Source: Gemmatimonadota bacterium (GTDB taxonomy: Bacteria; Gemmatimonadota; Gemmatimonadetes; Longimicrobiales; Gaopeijiaceae). From it: 56,238 bases of DNA. The position numbers and the translations under genes are program-made. The stretch is from the NCBI GenBank assembly GCA_021295815.1, contig JAGWBQ010000018.1:1-56238 (forward strand). The letters are read 5' to 3'. Shown in pieces: positions 17,395 to 25,010 of this stretch (position 1 is the stretch's first letter; the number at the start of each line of letters is the position of its first letter). Under the pieces are notes generated by a model, which saw only the letters and a list, made by a program, of their open reading frames with translations, ran no database searches and was not told the origin of the DNA.

Positions 17395-18761
17395 CGGAGA
17401 TGCGGACGTGGCGCCGCCGGTGGGTTACCTCTCATCGTATCGACGACCGGAGCTAGGAGCGTGTCCGGATCCAAAACCATCGAGCCGGGCTCGATCAGAG
17501 CTCCTTCCCGGATCTCGACGATGCGGGTTCGCCGGAGAACGCGACCTTCCTCGAAGGTGAAGAGGCCGGTGGCTCCCGGGATCTCGACGGAACTCCGGCC
17601 CGACGATTCGATCGCGCCCAGCAGCACCAGAACCGCGTCGAAGCCCAGAGCCGGTACGGAGCTGAGCAGCGTGCGCTCGAAGTGGGATTCGTAAAGGCGT
17701 CTGAACGCTTCCTCGTTCGCCCCATCCTCCAGGGACCCGGTCGGGGCGAAAACCCCGGTGGTGTGTCGATCGTCGACGAGCGAGAGCGTCGCTGGATGAG
17801 TCCACGCCGCGTTGCCCAGAATGTCGATGCCGAGGGTGTCGAGACCGAAGTGGGTGAACTGGGGCGCCAGCAGCTCGAGGGTTTCGGCGGGGACCGTGAT
17901 GTATGCCGCGACCGGATCGAGAAGGCTCACGTCGAGCGTGTCGTCCTCCTCGAGCCCGAGCGCCATGATCTCCTCCGATCTCAGTGCGGTGACCAGGGTC
18001 GAAAGCTGGTCGGCGAAGTGAGGCGCCCCCGATTCCTGGCTGACCACGGTCATGACCGGCAATCCGATGCGATCAGCCTCGTCGACGAAGGCTCGAGCCT
18101 CGGCGTAGGACGCGGGCGCCCCTTCATGGAGCACCGCGACGCGGTCGTAGCCTTCCTCGCGGGCGAAACGAGCCATTTTCCGCGCCGAGATCGGGTCCGG
18201 TCCCTCGAGCGAGTAGGCCCACCTGCCGGCGGCGTCGGCGTTGCGGGCTGTGGGAGACACCAGCGGAACGCGAACTCCGTATCCTGCGGCCGCCCTGAGC
18301 GCGGCTTCTTCCAGATAGCCGACCATTCCGTCCGCTCCCTGCAATTCAAGCTCGCGCGTGTGGATCGAAGCGGTCAGCGGTTCGGCCCTGTAATCCCGGA
18401 TGAGGAGTTCGATGTCGGCCCCGCGGTCGTTTCGTACCGCGACCGCCAGTTCGACACCCTGCCTGATCAGGTCGGCGAAGGAGGAGAGCGCGGGCGGGCC
18501 GCTGAGGGGCAGGACCGCTCCGATCAAGAGGTCTTCGGCGTGTGGAGCCCGGTCCGAGGTCGAGGTCCGTGCATGGTGTTCCGGCTCCGTCAACTGCCCT
18601 CCCGAGAGCGACGAGACGTGGAGCGTGCACGCGAGTAAGACCGGCAGCCCGCAAATGAACCTGGGACCCAGACCCGTCCGTCGGCATCCTGCGTTCCCGG
18701 AACCCTTTGGGCGCGATTCCGGAGAGAGCGCCTTCCGACTCAAACGAGTCTCATCGACCAT
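17391..18761 (-). CDS. Periplasmic ligand-binding protein of the Leu/Ile/Val (type I) receptor family
   Basis: The 456 residues begin with a long N-terminal stretch and a hydrophobic segment with a lipobox-like LLAC (ICGLPVLLACTLHVSS). A two-lobed binding fold follows: LLIGAVLPLSGPPALSSFADLIRQGVELAV opens it, with VPLVSPTARNAD, GYDRVAVLHEGAP and a late FTHFGLDTLGIDILGNAAW. No ABC permease or ATPase gene is nearby, so it may act as an orphan receptor or as a cell-envelope regulator of LpoA type. The ATG at 18761 is close to the rpsA end: 27 nt after the acidic-frame stop, or overlapping if the read frame is right. Confidence 0.8.
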   Translation of the reverse strand: MVDETRLSRKALSPESRPKGSGNAGCRRTGLGPRFICGLPVLLACTLHVSSLSGGQLTEPEHHARTSTSDRAPHAEDLLIGAVLPLSGPPALSSFADLIRQGVELAVAVRNDRGADIELLIRDYRAEPLTASIHTRELELQGADGMVGYLEEAALRAAAGYGVRVPLVSPTARNADAAGRWAYSLEGPDPISARKMARFAREEGYDRVAVLHEGAPASYAEARAFVDEADRIGLPVMTVVSQESGAPHFADQLSTLVTALRSEEIMALGLEEDDTLDVSLLDPVAAYITVPAETLELLAPQFTHFGLDTLGIDILGNAAWTHPATLSLVDDRHTTGVFAPTGSLEDGANEEAFRRLYESHFERTLLSSVPALGFDAVLVLLGAIESSGRSSVEIPGATGLFTFEEGRVLRRTRIVEIREGALIEPGSMVLDPDTLLAPVVDTMRGNPPAAPRPHLR

Positions 18762-20935
18762 CGAGACCTCCCAGGGGCTGTCCGGGTCTCAGTCCTCGAC
18801 GTCCTCGTTCTGGCCGTCCTCGCCATCCTCGACGTCCTCGTTCTCGACGTCCTCGCCATCTTCGACGTCCTCGCCATCCTCGACGTCCTCGCCATCCTCG
18901 ACATCCTCGTTCTGGCCGTCCTCGCCATCTTCGACGTTCTGGCCGTCTTCGACGTCTTCGACGTCTTCGACGTCCTCGCCATCCTCGACATGTCCTCGCC
19001 ATCTTCCACGTCTTCGACGTCATCGACGTCCTCGCCATCTTCGACGTCTTCGACGTCTTCGACGTCCTCGCCATCTTCGACGTCTTCGCCATCTTCGATG
19101 TCCTCGCCACCTTCGACGTCCTCGCCACCTTCGACGTCCTCGCCACCTTCGACGTTCTCGCCACCTTCGACGTTCTCGCCGTCTTCGCCGTTTTCGCCGT
19201 CCTGGCTGTCCTGGCCGTCCTCGTCGTTCCCGCCGTTTTCGCCGTCCTCGATGTCTTCTTCCGGCATGCCTTCCGGCCCTTCATCGGCCGACCTGCGTTC
19301 CGGGCTCTCCACGGCGGAGAGGGTCACCCGTCGATTCCTGATGTCGAACTCGGACACCCTCAGCGTCACGACGTCGCCCTTGCGATAGTAGGGCGCGAGC
19401 TCCTCGCCCTCGTCGATGCCCGAGAGCGAGATGGGTACGAAGCCGTCGAGTTCGTTCTCGATCTCAACGACGAGCCCCTTCTTCTCGACCGAAGCGACCG
19501 TGCCCTCGGTTTCGGTGCCGGGCGTGAAGCGTGCGGCGAGCTCCGGCCACGGATCGTCCTGGAGCTGTCGCATGCCCAGCGAAACACGCTTCTGGTTCGT
19601 ATCGACCTCGAGCACCAGGACCTCGACCTGTTGGCCCTTGTGCACCACCTTCGAAGGGCTGTCCACGCGCTTGGTCCAGCTCATGTCGGAGATGTGCACG
19701 AGTCCGTCTATGCCCGGCGCGACCTCCACGAAGGCCCCGAATGCGGTGAGGTTGCGAACGGTTCCGGTCAGCCTGGTGCCGGGTCGGTGCGTCTCATGCA
19801 GCGTCAGCCAGGGATCGACCGCGATCTGCTTGATGCCGAGCGAGATCTTCTCCTCCTTGGGATTGACCTTAAGGATGACGGCGTCGAGCTCCTGACCGAT
19901 CTCCACGACCTTGGAGGGATGGCGCACGTTGCGCGTCCACGACATCTCCGAGATGTGCACCAGTCCTTCCACGCCCTTCTCGAGTTCCACGAAGGCGCCG
20001 TAGTTGGTGATCGACACGACGCGGCCGCGAACGCGGGCGCCGATCGGGTACCTCCGGTCGATCTCGCGCCACGGATATGGTAGAAGCTGCTTCAGGCCGA
20101 GAGAGATGCGCTCGCGATTCCAGTCCACGTCGAGAACCTTGATGTCGAGAGTCATCCCCACCTGCACCACTTCGGAGGGATGGCTGACCCTTCCCCATGA
20201 CATGTCCGTGATGTGGAGGAGGCCGTCGAGTCCGCCCAGATCGATGAAGGCGCCGAAGTCCGTGATGTTCTTGACTTGGCCCTCGCGCACCTGCCCTACG
20301 AGGAGCTCCTTGAGAAGTGTTCCCCGCTCCTTCGCGCGGGCCGCCTCCAGCAGGATGCGCCGCGAGACGACGATGTTGCGCCGCTTGCGGTTGAGCTTGA
20401 TGATCTTGAGATCGAAGTCCTGGCCCACCAGGTCGTCGATGTTCTGCACCCTGCGCAGGGCGATCTGCGATCCGGGGAGGAACGCCTCCACCCCCAGAAT
20501 GTCGACCGAGGCGCCGCCCTTGATCTTGCGGGTGATGGTGCCGTGGATGGGACGCTCGGCCTCGAAGGCTTCGCGGATCTGCTCCCAGACCCGGAAGAAG
20601 TCCGCCTTGCGCTTGGAGAGGACCACGACTCCGTCCTCGTCCTCGAGGCTCTCGATGAGGACCTCGACCACATCCCCTTCGACGGGATGGGGACTGAACT
20701 CGTCCAGGGCCACCGAGCCTTCGCTCTTGAACCCGAACTCGAGGATGACTCCGCCGTCGTCGACACGGAGAACGGTGGCCTCGACCAACTGGTCGCGCTT
20801 GAATTTCGGGAAATCCGCGCCGTGCTCATCGAGGAGGGACTCGAATTCCTCCGTAGAGGTCTCGAGGATGTCCTCGCCGAACGGATCGTAAAGCAGCTCC
20901 GGTGAGATGGCGGGAGAAGATTGATCGTCGGTCAT
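18740..20935 (-). CDS. rpsA: Ribosomal protein S1 with six S1 domains and a frame-switched repeat tail
   Basis: Binds mRNA on the 30S subunit. From ATG at 20935 (MTDDQSSPAIS) there are six S1 RNA-binding domains within about 542 residues. Domains 3-5 are the most typical, each with a core like NITDFGAFIDLGGLDGLLHITDMSW. A low-complexity acidic tail follows (about residues 543-648, repeats of VEDGED and VEGGED). At about 18990 the repeat changes frame and the read product becomes a basic tail (repeats like ARTSKM) to the stop at 18740. In the other frame the acidic repeat continues without a stop for 66 more residues to TGA at 18789-18791. This suggests a net one-base indel, real or from sequencing. 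Confidence 0.9.
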   Translation of the reverse strand: MTDDQSSPAISPELLYDPFGEDILETSTEEFESLLDEHGADFPKFKRDQLVEATVLRVDDGGVILEFGFKSEGSVALDEFSPHPVEGDVVEVLIESLEDEDGVVVLSKRKADFFRVWEQIREAFEAERPIHGTITRKIKGGASVDILGVEAFLPGSQIALRRVQNIDDLVGQDFDLKIIKLNRKRRNIVVSRRILLEAARAKERGTLLKELLVGQVREGQVKNITDFGAFIDLGGLDGLLHITDMSWGRVSHPSEVVQVGMTLDIKVLDVDWNRERISLGLKQLLPYPWREIDRRYPIGARVRGRVVSITNYGAFVELEKGVEGLVHISEMSWTRNVRHPSKVVEIGQELDAVILKVNPKEEKISLGIKQIAVDPWLTLHETHRPGTRLTGTVRNLTAFGAFVEVAPGIDGLVHISDMSWTKRVDSPSKVVHKGQQVEVLVLEVDTNQKRVSLGMRQLQDDPWPELAARFTPGTETEGTVASVEKKGLVVEIENELDGFVPISLSGIDEGEELAPYYRKGDVVTLRVSEFDIRNRRVTLSAVESPERRSADEGPEGMPEEDIEDGENGGNDEDGQDSQDGENGEDGENVEGGENVEGGEDVEGGEDVEGGEDIEDGEDVEDGEDVEDVEDVEDGEDVDDVEDVEDGEDMSRMARTSKTSKTSKTARTSKMARTARTRMSRMARTSRMARTSKMARTSRTRTSRMARTARTRTSRTETRTAPGRSRWSMRLV
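18793..19260. repeat. Low-complexity coding repeat in the rpsA tail
   Basis: Degenerate 9- and 18-bp units built from GACGTCGAGGATGGCGAG-like sequence on the minus strand fill this stretch. In the rpsA frame they encode Glu/Asp/Gly/Val repeats. Because the unit is short and highly repeated, replication slippage or assembly error is likely here. Open frames on both strands are created by the repeat and should not be read as extra genes. Confidence 0.85.
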
Positions 20936-21084
20936 GGTTACGCTCGGGTCGGCTCCGCAGCGTTCGCGGAGCGCCCATGTCCGGCCGGGTCGGGCGCCGG
21001 AGTTGAGGGAGAAACGACGGGACCGCATGGGGGAACCCGTTCCGATGTCTCGTACACCGGTGTTGCAGAAATGATAAGCCGTAC

Positions 21085-21113
21085 ATCTTAGCGAGACGGA
21101 TGTCGGAAGTCAA
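21085..21113 (-). promoter_or_regulatory. Sigma70-type promoter for rpsA
   Basis: Minus strand: -35 TTGACT at 21113-21108, a 17-bp spacer, -10 TAAGAT at 21090-21085. Start of transcription would be near 21078, leaving a leader of about 140 nt before the rpsA ATG. It lies in the 200-bp gap between cmk and rpsA, long for this genome, which fits an independently transcribed ribosomal protein gene. Confidence 0.65.
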
Positions 21114-21135
21114 GAGACGAGCGCCGGGGGTCCAC

Positions 21136-21840
21136 CTACCTCCGCCGGAACCCCGCCTCCACGGCGAGCTCGGCCACGATCTCGGTCTGCTCTTCCAGGG
21201 TGAGCAGTGTGGTGTCGATGACTCGGGCCTCGTCAGCCTCGGCCAGCGGCGCGTGTTTCCGAGTGGCGTCGCGTTCGTCTCGGATCCTGAGATCGGCGAC
21301 CATCGTGGCGGGCATGGGACCGCCGTCCGTCCTGGCCAGGTAGCGCCTGCGCGCCCGTTCTTCGACCTCGGCCACGAGAAATACCTTGAGGGCGGCATCG
21401 GGGAAGACCACCGTGCCCATGTCCCGGCCATCGCAGACTATCGCCCCTAGGTCAATCGCCTTTCGTTGAAGTCCGAGCAGTTCATCGCGAACGCCCCGAA
21501 ATACCGCGATCTTCGAAGCGAAACTCGTGACTTCGGGCGCGCGCAACTCGCTCCCGAGCGCTTCGCCGGCCGCCAGCACGCGAAAGCACGGTTCGTCGCC
21601 GAGGGGTTCGATAGCTACCTGCCTCGCGGCGGCTTCGGCGGCCAGCGCCAGATCCGTGCGCGCCGGATCCGCAGCGCCGTTCCTGAGAACCTGGAACGCG
21701 ACAGCCCGGTAGAGGGCGCCGGAATCGAGATGGCGGCAGTCGATGATCTCGGCCACGGCGTGGGCCGTCGTCGACTTGCCCGCCCCGCCGGGGCCGTCGA
21801 TGGCGATCACCGGGTCGGCTCGGTCGCCCCTCAAGCGCAT
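21136..21840 (-). CDS. cmk: Cytidylate kinase
   Basis: Phosphorylates CMP/dCMP with ATP. The 234 residues show the P-loop IDGPGGAGKS (residues 14-23), RHLDSGALYRAVAF (36-49), DGRDMGTVVFPDAALKVFL (137-155) and a LID-type RRRYLAR. The start is ATG at 21840, ten bases inside the end of aroA. aroA-cmk-rpsA is a widespread bacterial gene order, which supports all three calls. Confidence 0.95.
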   Translation of the reverse strand: MRLRGDRADPVIAIDGPGGAGKSTTAHAVAEIIDCRHLDSGALYRAVAFQVLRNGAADPARTDLALAAEAAARQVAIEPLGDEPCFRVLAAGEALGSELRAPEVTSFASKIAVFRGVRDELLGLQRKAIDLGAIVCDGRDMGTVVFPDAALKVFLVAEVEERARRRYLARTDGGPMPATMVADLRIRDERDATRKHAPLAEADEARVIDTTLLTLEEQTEIVAELAVEAGFRRR

Positions 21841-23132
21841 GTTTCCGCAAGCATCCGCCAGAATCCCGGATAGCTGACCGCGGCGACCTCCGGTGTATCG
21901 ATTTGAATCTCGTTCCCGGGGATCCTCCCGAGAACGGCGAAGGCCATCGCAATGCGGTGGTCGGCGAAGGCCCGCACCCGGCCCTGCAGCGGACTGCGCG
22001 ACCCGAACACCGTCAGGCCATCCGGCCTCTCTTCCACTTGCGCACCCACCGCTCTCAGGTTGGTGACGAGAGCGCTGATCCGGTCCGATTCCTTGGCGCG
22101 AAGCTCCCCGGCTCCGGAGATGACGGTCTCTCCTTCCGCGACCGCCCCGAGCACGGCCAACAGGGGCAACTCGTCTATCATCCCCGGCACCTCCTGAGGG
22201 AGGATTTCCAGACCGCGAAGGTTGGAAGGGCCGGCGCGTACCTCGCCCACGGGCTCGAAGTCCGCCGAAGGGTTCCCGGCGTGCCGTCGGTGATCGACCT
22301 TCACATCGGCGCCCATGCGCCGGAGTACCTTGAAGAAGGCTATGCGGTGCGGGTTGAGCCCGACTCCCGGAAGCTCGAGCTCTCCGTCGGTCGCACCGAC
22401 CACCGCCGCCGCTGCGGCGAAAGCCGCCGACGACGGATCGCGGGGTACGGCGTAGTCGAGCGGAGCCAGGCGGGAGGGCGGCATCGGCATGTCGACGCGC
22501 CAGCCCGACGCTTCGGGACTCTCGCCTGCGAGCACGGTCGCACCCATGGCGCGCAACATCCGCTCGCTGTGGTCGCGGGATCGGTGCGGCTCGCTCACGC
22601 TCACCGCCGCTCCCCCCACCACGCCCCCGAGCAGGATGGCGCTCTTCACCTGTGCGCTCGCGACCGGGCTCGACCACGCCAGCGTCCGCGCTCGGCCCGC
22701 ACCGCGCACCCGGAGCGGAAGGCGGCCGTCTCGTTCGAGGGCTTCGAAAGAGGCGCCGAGCTCGGTGAGCGGATCGACGATGCGCCGCATCGGTCTGGAA
22801 CGGAGCGAGGCGTCGCCGGTGACTACGGCTTCGAGCCCTGATCCGGCGAGGACTCCCAGCAACAGACGGGCGCCCGTGCCGCTGTTGCCGAGGTCGAGCC
22901 TCCGCTCCGGCGGTACGAGCCCTCCGAGGCCCACTCCCCGCACGGCGATCTCGGAACCGTCTTCCGGGAGTTCCGGGATGCCGGCACCCAAGGCACGGAG
23001 CGCCGCGGCGGTCGAACGGGCGTCTTCCCCGGCGAGCACGCCGCGCAGGCGGCTGACTCCGTCGGCCAAGGCACCGAAGATGAGAGCTCGCTGGCTGATC
23101 GATTTGTCGCCCGGCACCAGCACGCGGGTCAT
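21831..23132 (-). CDS. aroA: 3-phosphoshikimate 1-carboxyvinyltransferase (EPSP synthase)
   Basis: Sixth step of the shikimate pathway. The 433 residues open with VLVPGDKSISQRALIFGALADG, then LDLGNSGTGARLLLGVLAG, GDASLRSRPMRRIVDPL, SSPVASAQVKSAILLGG, DYAVPRDPSSAAFAAAAA, and the C-terminal AKESDRISALVTNLRAVGA and FADHRIAMAFAV. The conserved Lys, Ser and Arg residues of the active site are present. The ATG at 23132 overlaps the tyrA stop as ATGA. Confidence 0.97.
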   Translation of the reverse strand: MTRVLVPGDKSISQRALIFGALADGVSRLRGVLAGEDARSTAAALRALGAGIPELPEDGSEIAVRGVGLGGLVPPERRLDLGNSGTGARLLLGVLAGSGLEAVVTGDASLRSRPMRRIVDPLTELGASFEALERDGRLPLRVRGAGRARTLAWSSPVASAQVKSAILLGGVVGGAAVSVSEPHRSRDHSERMLRAMGATVLAGESPEASGWRVDMPMPPSRLAPLDYAVPRDPSSAAFAAAAAVVGATDGELELPGVGLNPHRIAFFKVLRRMGADVKVDHRRHAGNPSADFEPVGEVRAGPSNLRGLEILPQEVPGMIDELPLLAVLGAVAEGETVISGAGELRAKESDRISALVTNLRAVGAQVEERPDGLTVFGSRSPLQGRVRAFADHRIAMAFAVLGRIPGNEIQIDTPEVAAVSYPGFWRMLAETCA

Positions 23133-24046
23133 CGCCCGCCCTCCTCCACCCAACCTCTGGTGGATTCCATCAGCCGCGCCAGCTCGGCTCCGTTGCGCTC
23201 CCTCGCGAGTTCGGCCACGCTTCCGAGACGACGGGAGAGCAAATCGAGCCCCTCCGCGAGCTGTTCCGGAGCCTCGTCGAATATGTCGCGCCACATTCCG
23301 GGGGCGCTCGCCGCCAGACGCACCATCCCCTTCCCTCCCGGACCCAGGTCCCGCGGCGCGACGTCCATCAGCCGAAGCGTGGCCGCCAGGGCGTTCGAAG
23401 CGAGCTGAGGAAGGTGGCTTGCGACGGCCATGAGCTCGTCGTGCGCGGTGGCGTCCGTGCGCACCGGAACACCGCCTGCGGCGCGCCAGAGCGCCTCGAC
23501 CTGCTCGATTCTTTCCGTCGACGGTTCCGAATTCCCCTTGTCGGCGATCCAGACCCGCGCCCCGCAGTAGAGCTCCGCCGAGGAAGCGTCGAAACCGGAT
23601 TTCTCGCTTCCCGCCATGGGGTGAGCCCCGACCCAGCGCTCGTAAACTCCCACACGCTTGGCCTCGTTCCGAACCGGCACCTTGAGGCTGGCGACATCGG
23701 TCACGGTGGCTTCCGGCGGAGCGGTCCGCGCGATTTCCGCCATAAGCTCGCACACCGTCCGGAGCGGCGTCGCCAGCACGACGATGTCGGCCGCCTCCAC
23801 GGCATCCCGCCGCTCGGAGGAGGCGCTGCGGAGCAGGCCCGCTTCAAGGGTCTTTCGGCGCTCGTCCGCTACCGGCGACCAGCCCGCGAGCTCATAGGCC
23901 GGGTTACCTGCCAGAGCACGGACGAGCGAGCCGCCCATCACCCCCAGTCCGAGAACGGCGACTCGCACGGGCTCGACCGTCGTGTCCGGATCCGACCTGA
24001 TCGGCCCCGACCTGATCGGCCTGGGCTGCGCCGATTCGGTCGTCAC
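23129..24046 (-). CDS. tyrA: Prephenate dehydrogenase
   Basis: NAD(P)-dependent oxidation of prephenate in tyrosine synthesis. The 305 residues include the nucleotide-binding VAVLGLGVMGGSLVRALAG, ADIVVLATPLR, TVTDVASLKVPV, VGAHPMAGSEKSGFDAS and a helical C-terminal domain with HDELMAVASHLPQLASNALA. No chorismate mutase or ACT domain is fused. The first 25 residues contain a short duplicated RPIRSGPIRSDPD, created by a small tandem DNA repeat. It overlaps the RNase Z stop (ATGA) at one end and aroA at the other. Confidence 0.93.
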   Translation of the reverse strand: MTTESAQPRPIRSGPIRSDPDTTVEPVRVAVLGLGVMGGSLVRALAGNPAYELAGWSPVADERRKTLEAGLLRSASSERRDAVEAADIVVLATPLRTVCELMAEIARTAPPEATVTDVASLKVPVRNEAKRVGVYERWVGAHPMAGSEKSGFDASSAELYCGARVWIADKGNSEPSTERIEQVEALWRAAGGVPVRTDATAHDELMAVASHLPQLASNALAATLRLMDVAPRDLGPGGKGMVRLAASAPGMWRDIFDEAPEQLAEGLDLLSRRLGSVAELARERNGAELARLMESTRGWVEEGGR

Positions 24047-24972
24047 GGCGCGCCGTTTTCGTCGTCGGGGAGAGCCACCTCGATACTCATGCCGTCCCGA
24101 GCCACCACGGTTTCCGGGAAAATCGCGCGCGCTTCGTCACGAAGCGGCTTGGGATCGTCCGAATAACGAGCCGACACGTGGGTGAGGATCAGCCTGCGCA
24201 CCCCCGACTGCATGGCGACCCGTGCGGCCTCCGAGGCGGTCGAGTGAAAGGTCTCGCGTGCCCGTGCGGACTCGTCGCCAGTGAAGGTGGCCTCGTGGAC
24301 GAGCAGGTCGGCCGCGCGGGCGTGATCGATAGTGGTGACCGCAGGGCGAGTGTCGCCCGTGTAGACCACCTTGCGCCCCCTGCGCGCACGGCCCACGAAA
24401 TCGCGGCCCCGGAGGAATTTCCCGTCGACCTCCACATCCTCACCGCGATGGAGCCGGCCGCGAACGGGTCCGTCGGGAACGCCCAGCCGGTCGGCGAGCT
24501 CGGCGTCGAAGCGTCCCCGGCGTTCGTCCTCCACCAAGGCCCATCCCACCGCGCTGCGCCCGTGCGAGACCGGGAAGGCCTCGAGGCGAAAGCCGTTGCC
24601 GCGAAAGACCGGGCCGGGCGCCGCCTCCTCGACCGTCACCGGGAGCCGAGCGCTCCCCTGCCCGACCTCGACGATCTCCCGCAGTTCGCGAAACGAACCC
24701 GGCGGCCCCAGTACCCGAATCGGATCGGTCCGGCCTTCCAGGGCCATAGTTCTGAGAAGCCCGGGAATGCCAAGGATGTGGTCGGCGTGGGTGTGGGTGA
24801 CGAAGACGTGGTTCACACCGAATCCGGTGCGGTAGCGCATCATCTGGCGCTGCGTCCCCTCCCCGCAATCGAAGAGGAAGCGTTCACCGCCGCGCTGGAC
24901 CGCGAGCGCGCTGACGTTTCGTCCCGATGTCGGGCGCGCCGCCGAGGTCCCGAGGAAGGTGACCCTGAGAAT
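24043..24972 (-). CDS. rnz: Ribonuclease Z (probable ATT start)
   Basis: Metallo-beta-lactamase-fold endonuclease that trims tRNA 3' ends. Motifs: VTFLGTSAARPTSGRN at the N-terminus, FLFDCGEGTQRQ, the zinc motif HTHADHILG, PVSHGRSAVG, VVYTGDTRP, HEATF and LTHVSARY. The family normally begins just before VTFLGT. No ATG, GTG or TTG is there, but an ATT at 24972 lies seven bases after a strong GGGAGG and gives a 309-residue protein of normal length. In-frame alternatives are TTG at 25017 and GTG at 25065, both inside the TonB receptor gene and giving an unlikely Gly/Ser/Ala-rich extension. Confidence 0.92.
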   Translation of the reverse strand: MLRVTFLGTSAARPTSGRNVSALAVQRGGERFLFDCGEGTQRQMMRYRTGFGVNHVFVTHTHADHILGIPGLLRTMALEGRTDPIRVLGPPGSFRELREIVEVGQGSARLPVTVEEAAPGPVFRGNGFRLEAFPVSHGRSAVGWALVEDERRGRFDAELADRLGVPDGPVRGRLHRGEDVEVDGKFLRGRDFVGRARRGRKVVYTGDTRPAVTTIDHARAADLLVHEATFTGDESARARETFHSTASEAARVAMQSGVRRLILTHVSARYSDDPKPLRDEARAIFPETVVARDGMSIEVALPDDENGAP

Positions 24973-25010
24973 TCCCGTTCCTCCCGCCCCGGCCTCGCTT
25001 CCGGACCCGT

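Noticed and set aside
18707-20083. Long plus-strand frame with FDVLATFDV repeats opposite rpsA
   Set aside because: It is the antisense of the rpsA tail repeat and S1 domains; no start signal or family match supports it.
23129-23753. Fusion of tyrA-region reading with aroA into a 640-residue protein
   Set aside because: The extra residues upstream of MTRVLVPGDKS are the antisense-frame shadow of tyrA; EPSP synthase begins at 23132 with an ATGA overlap.
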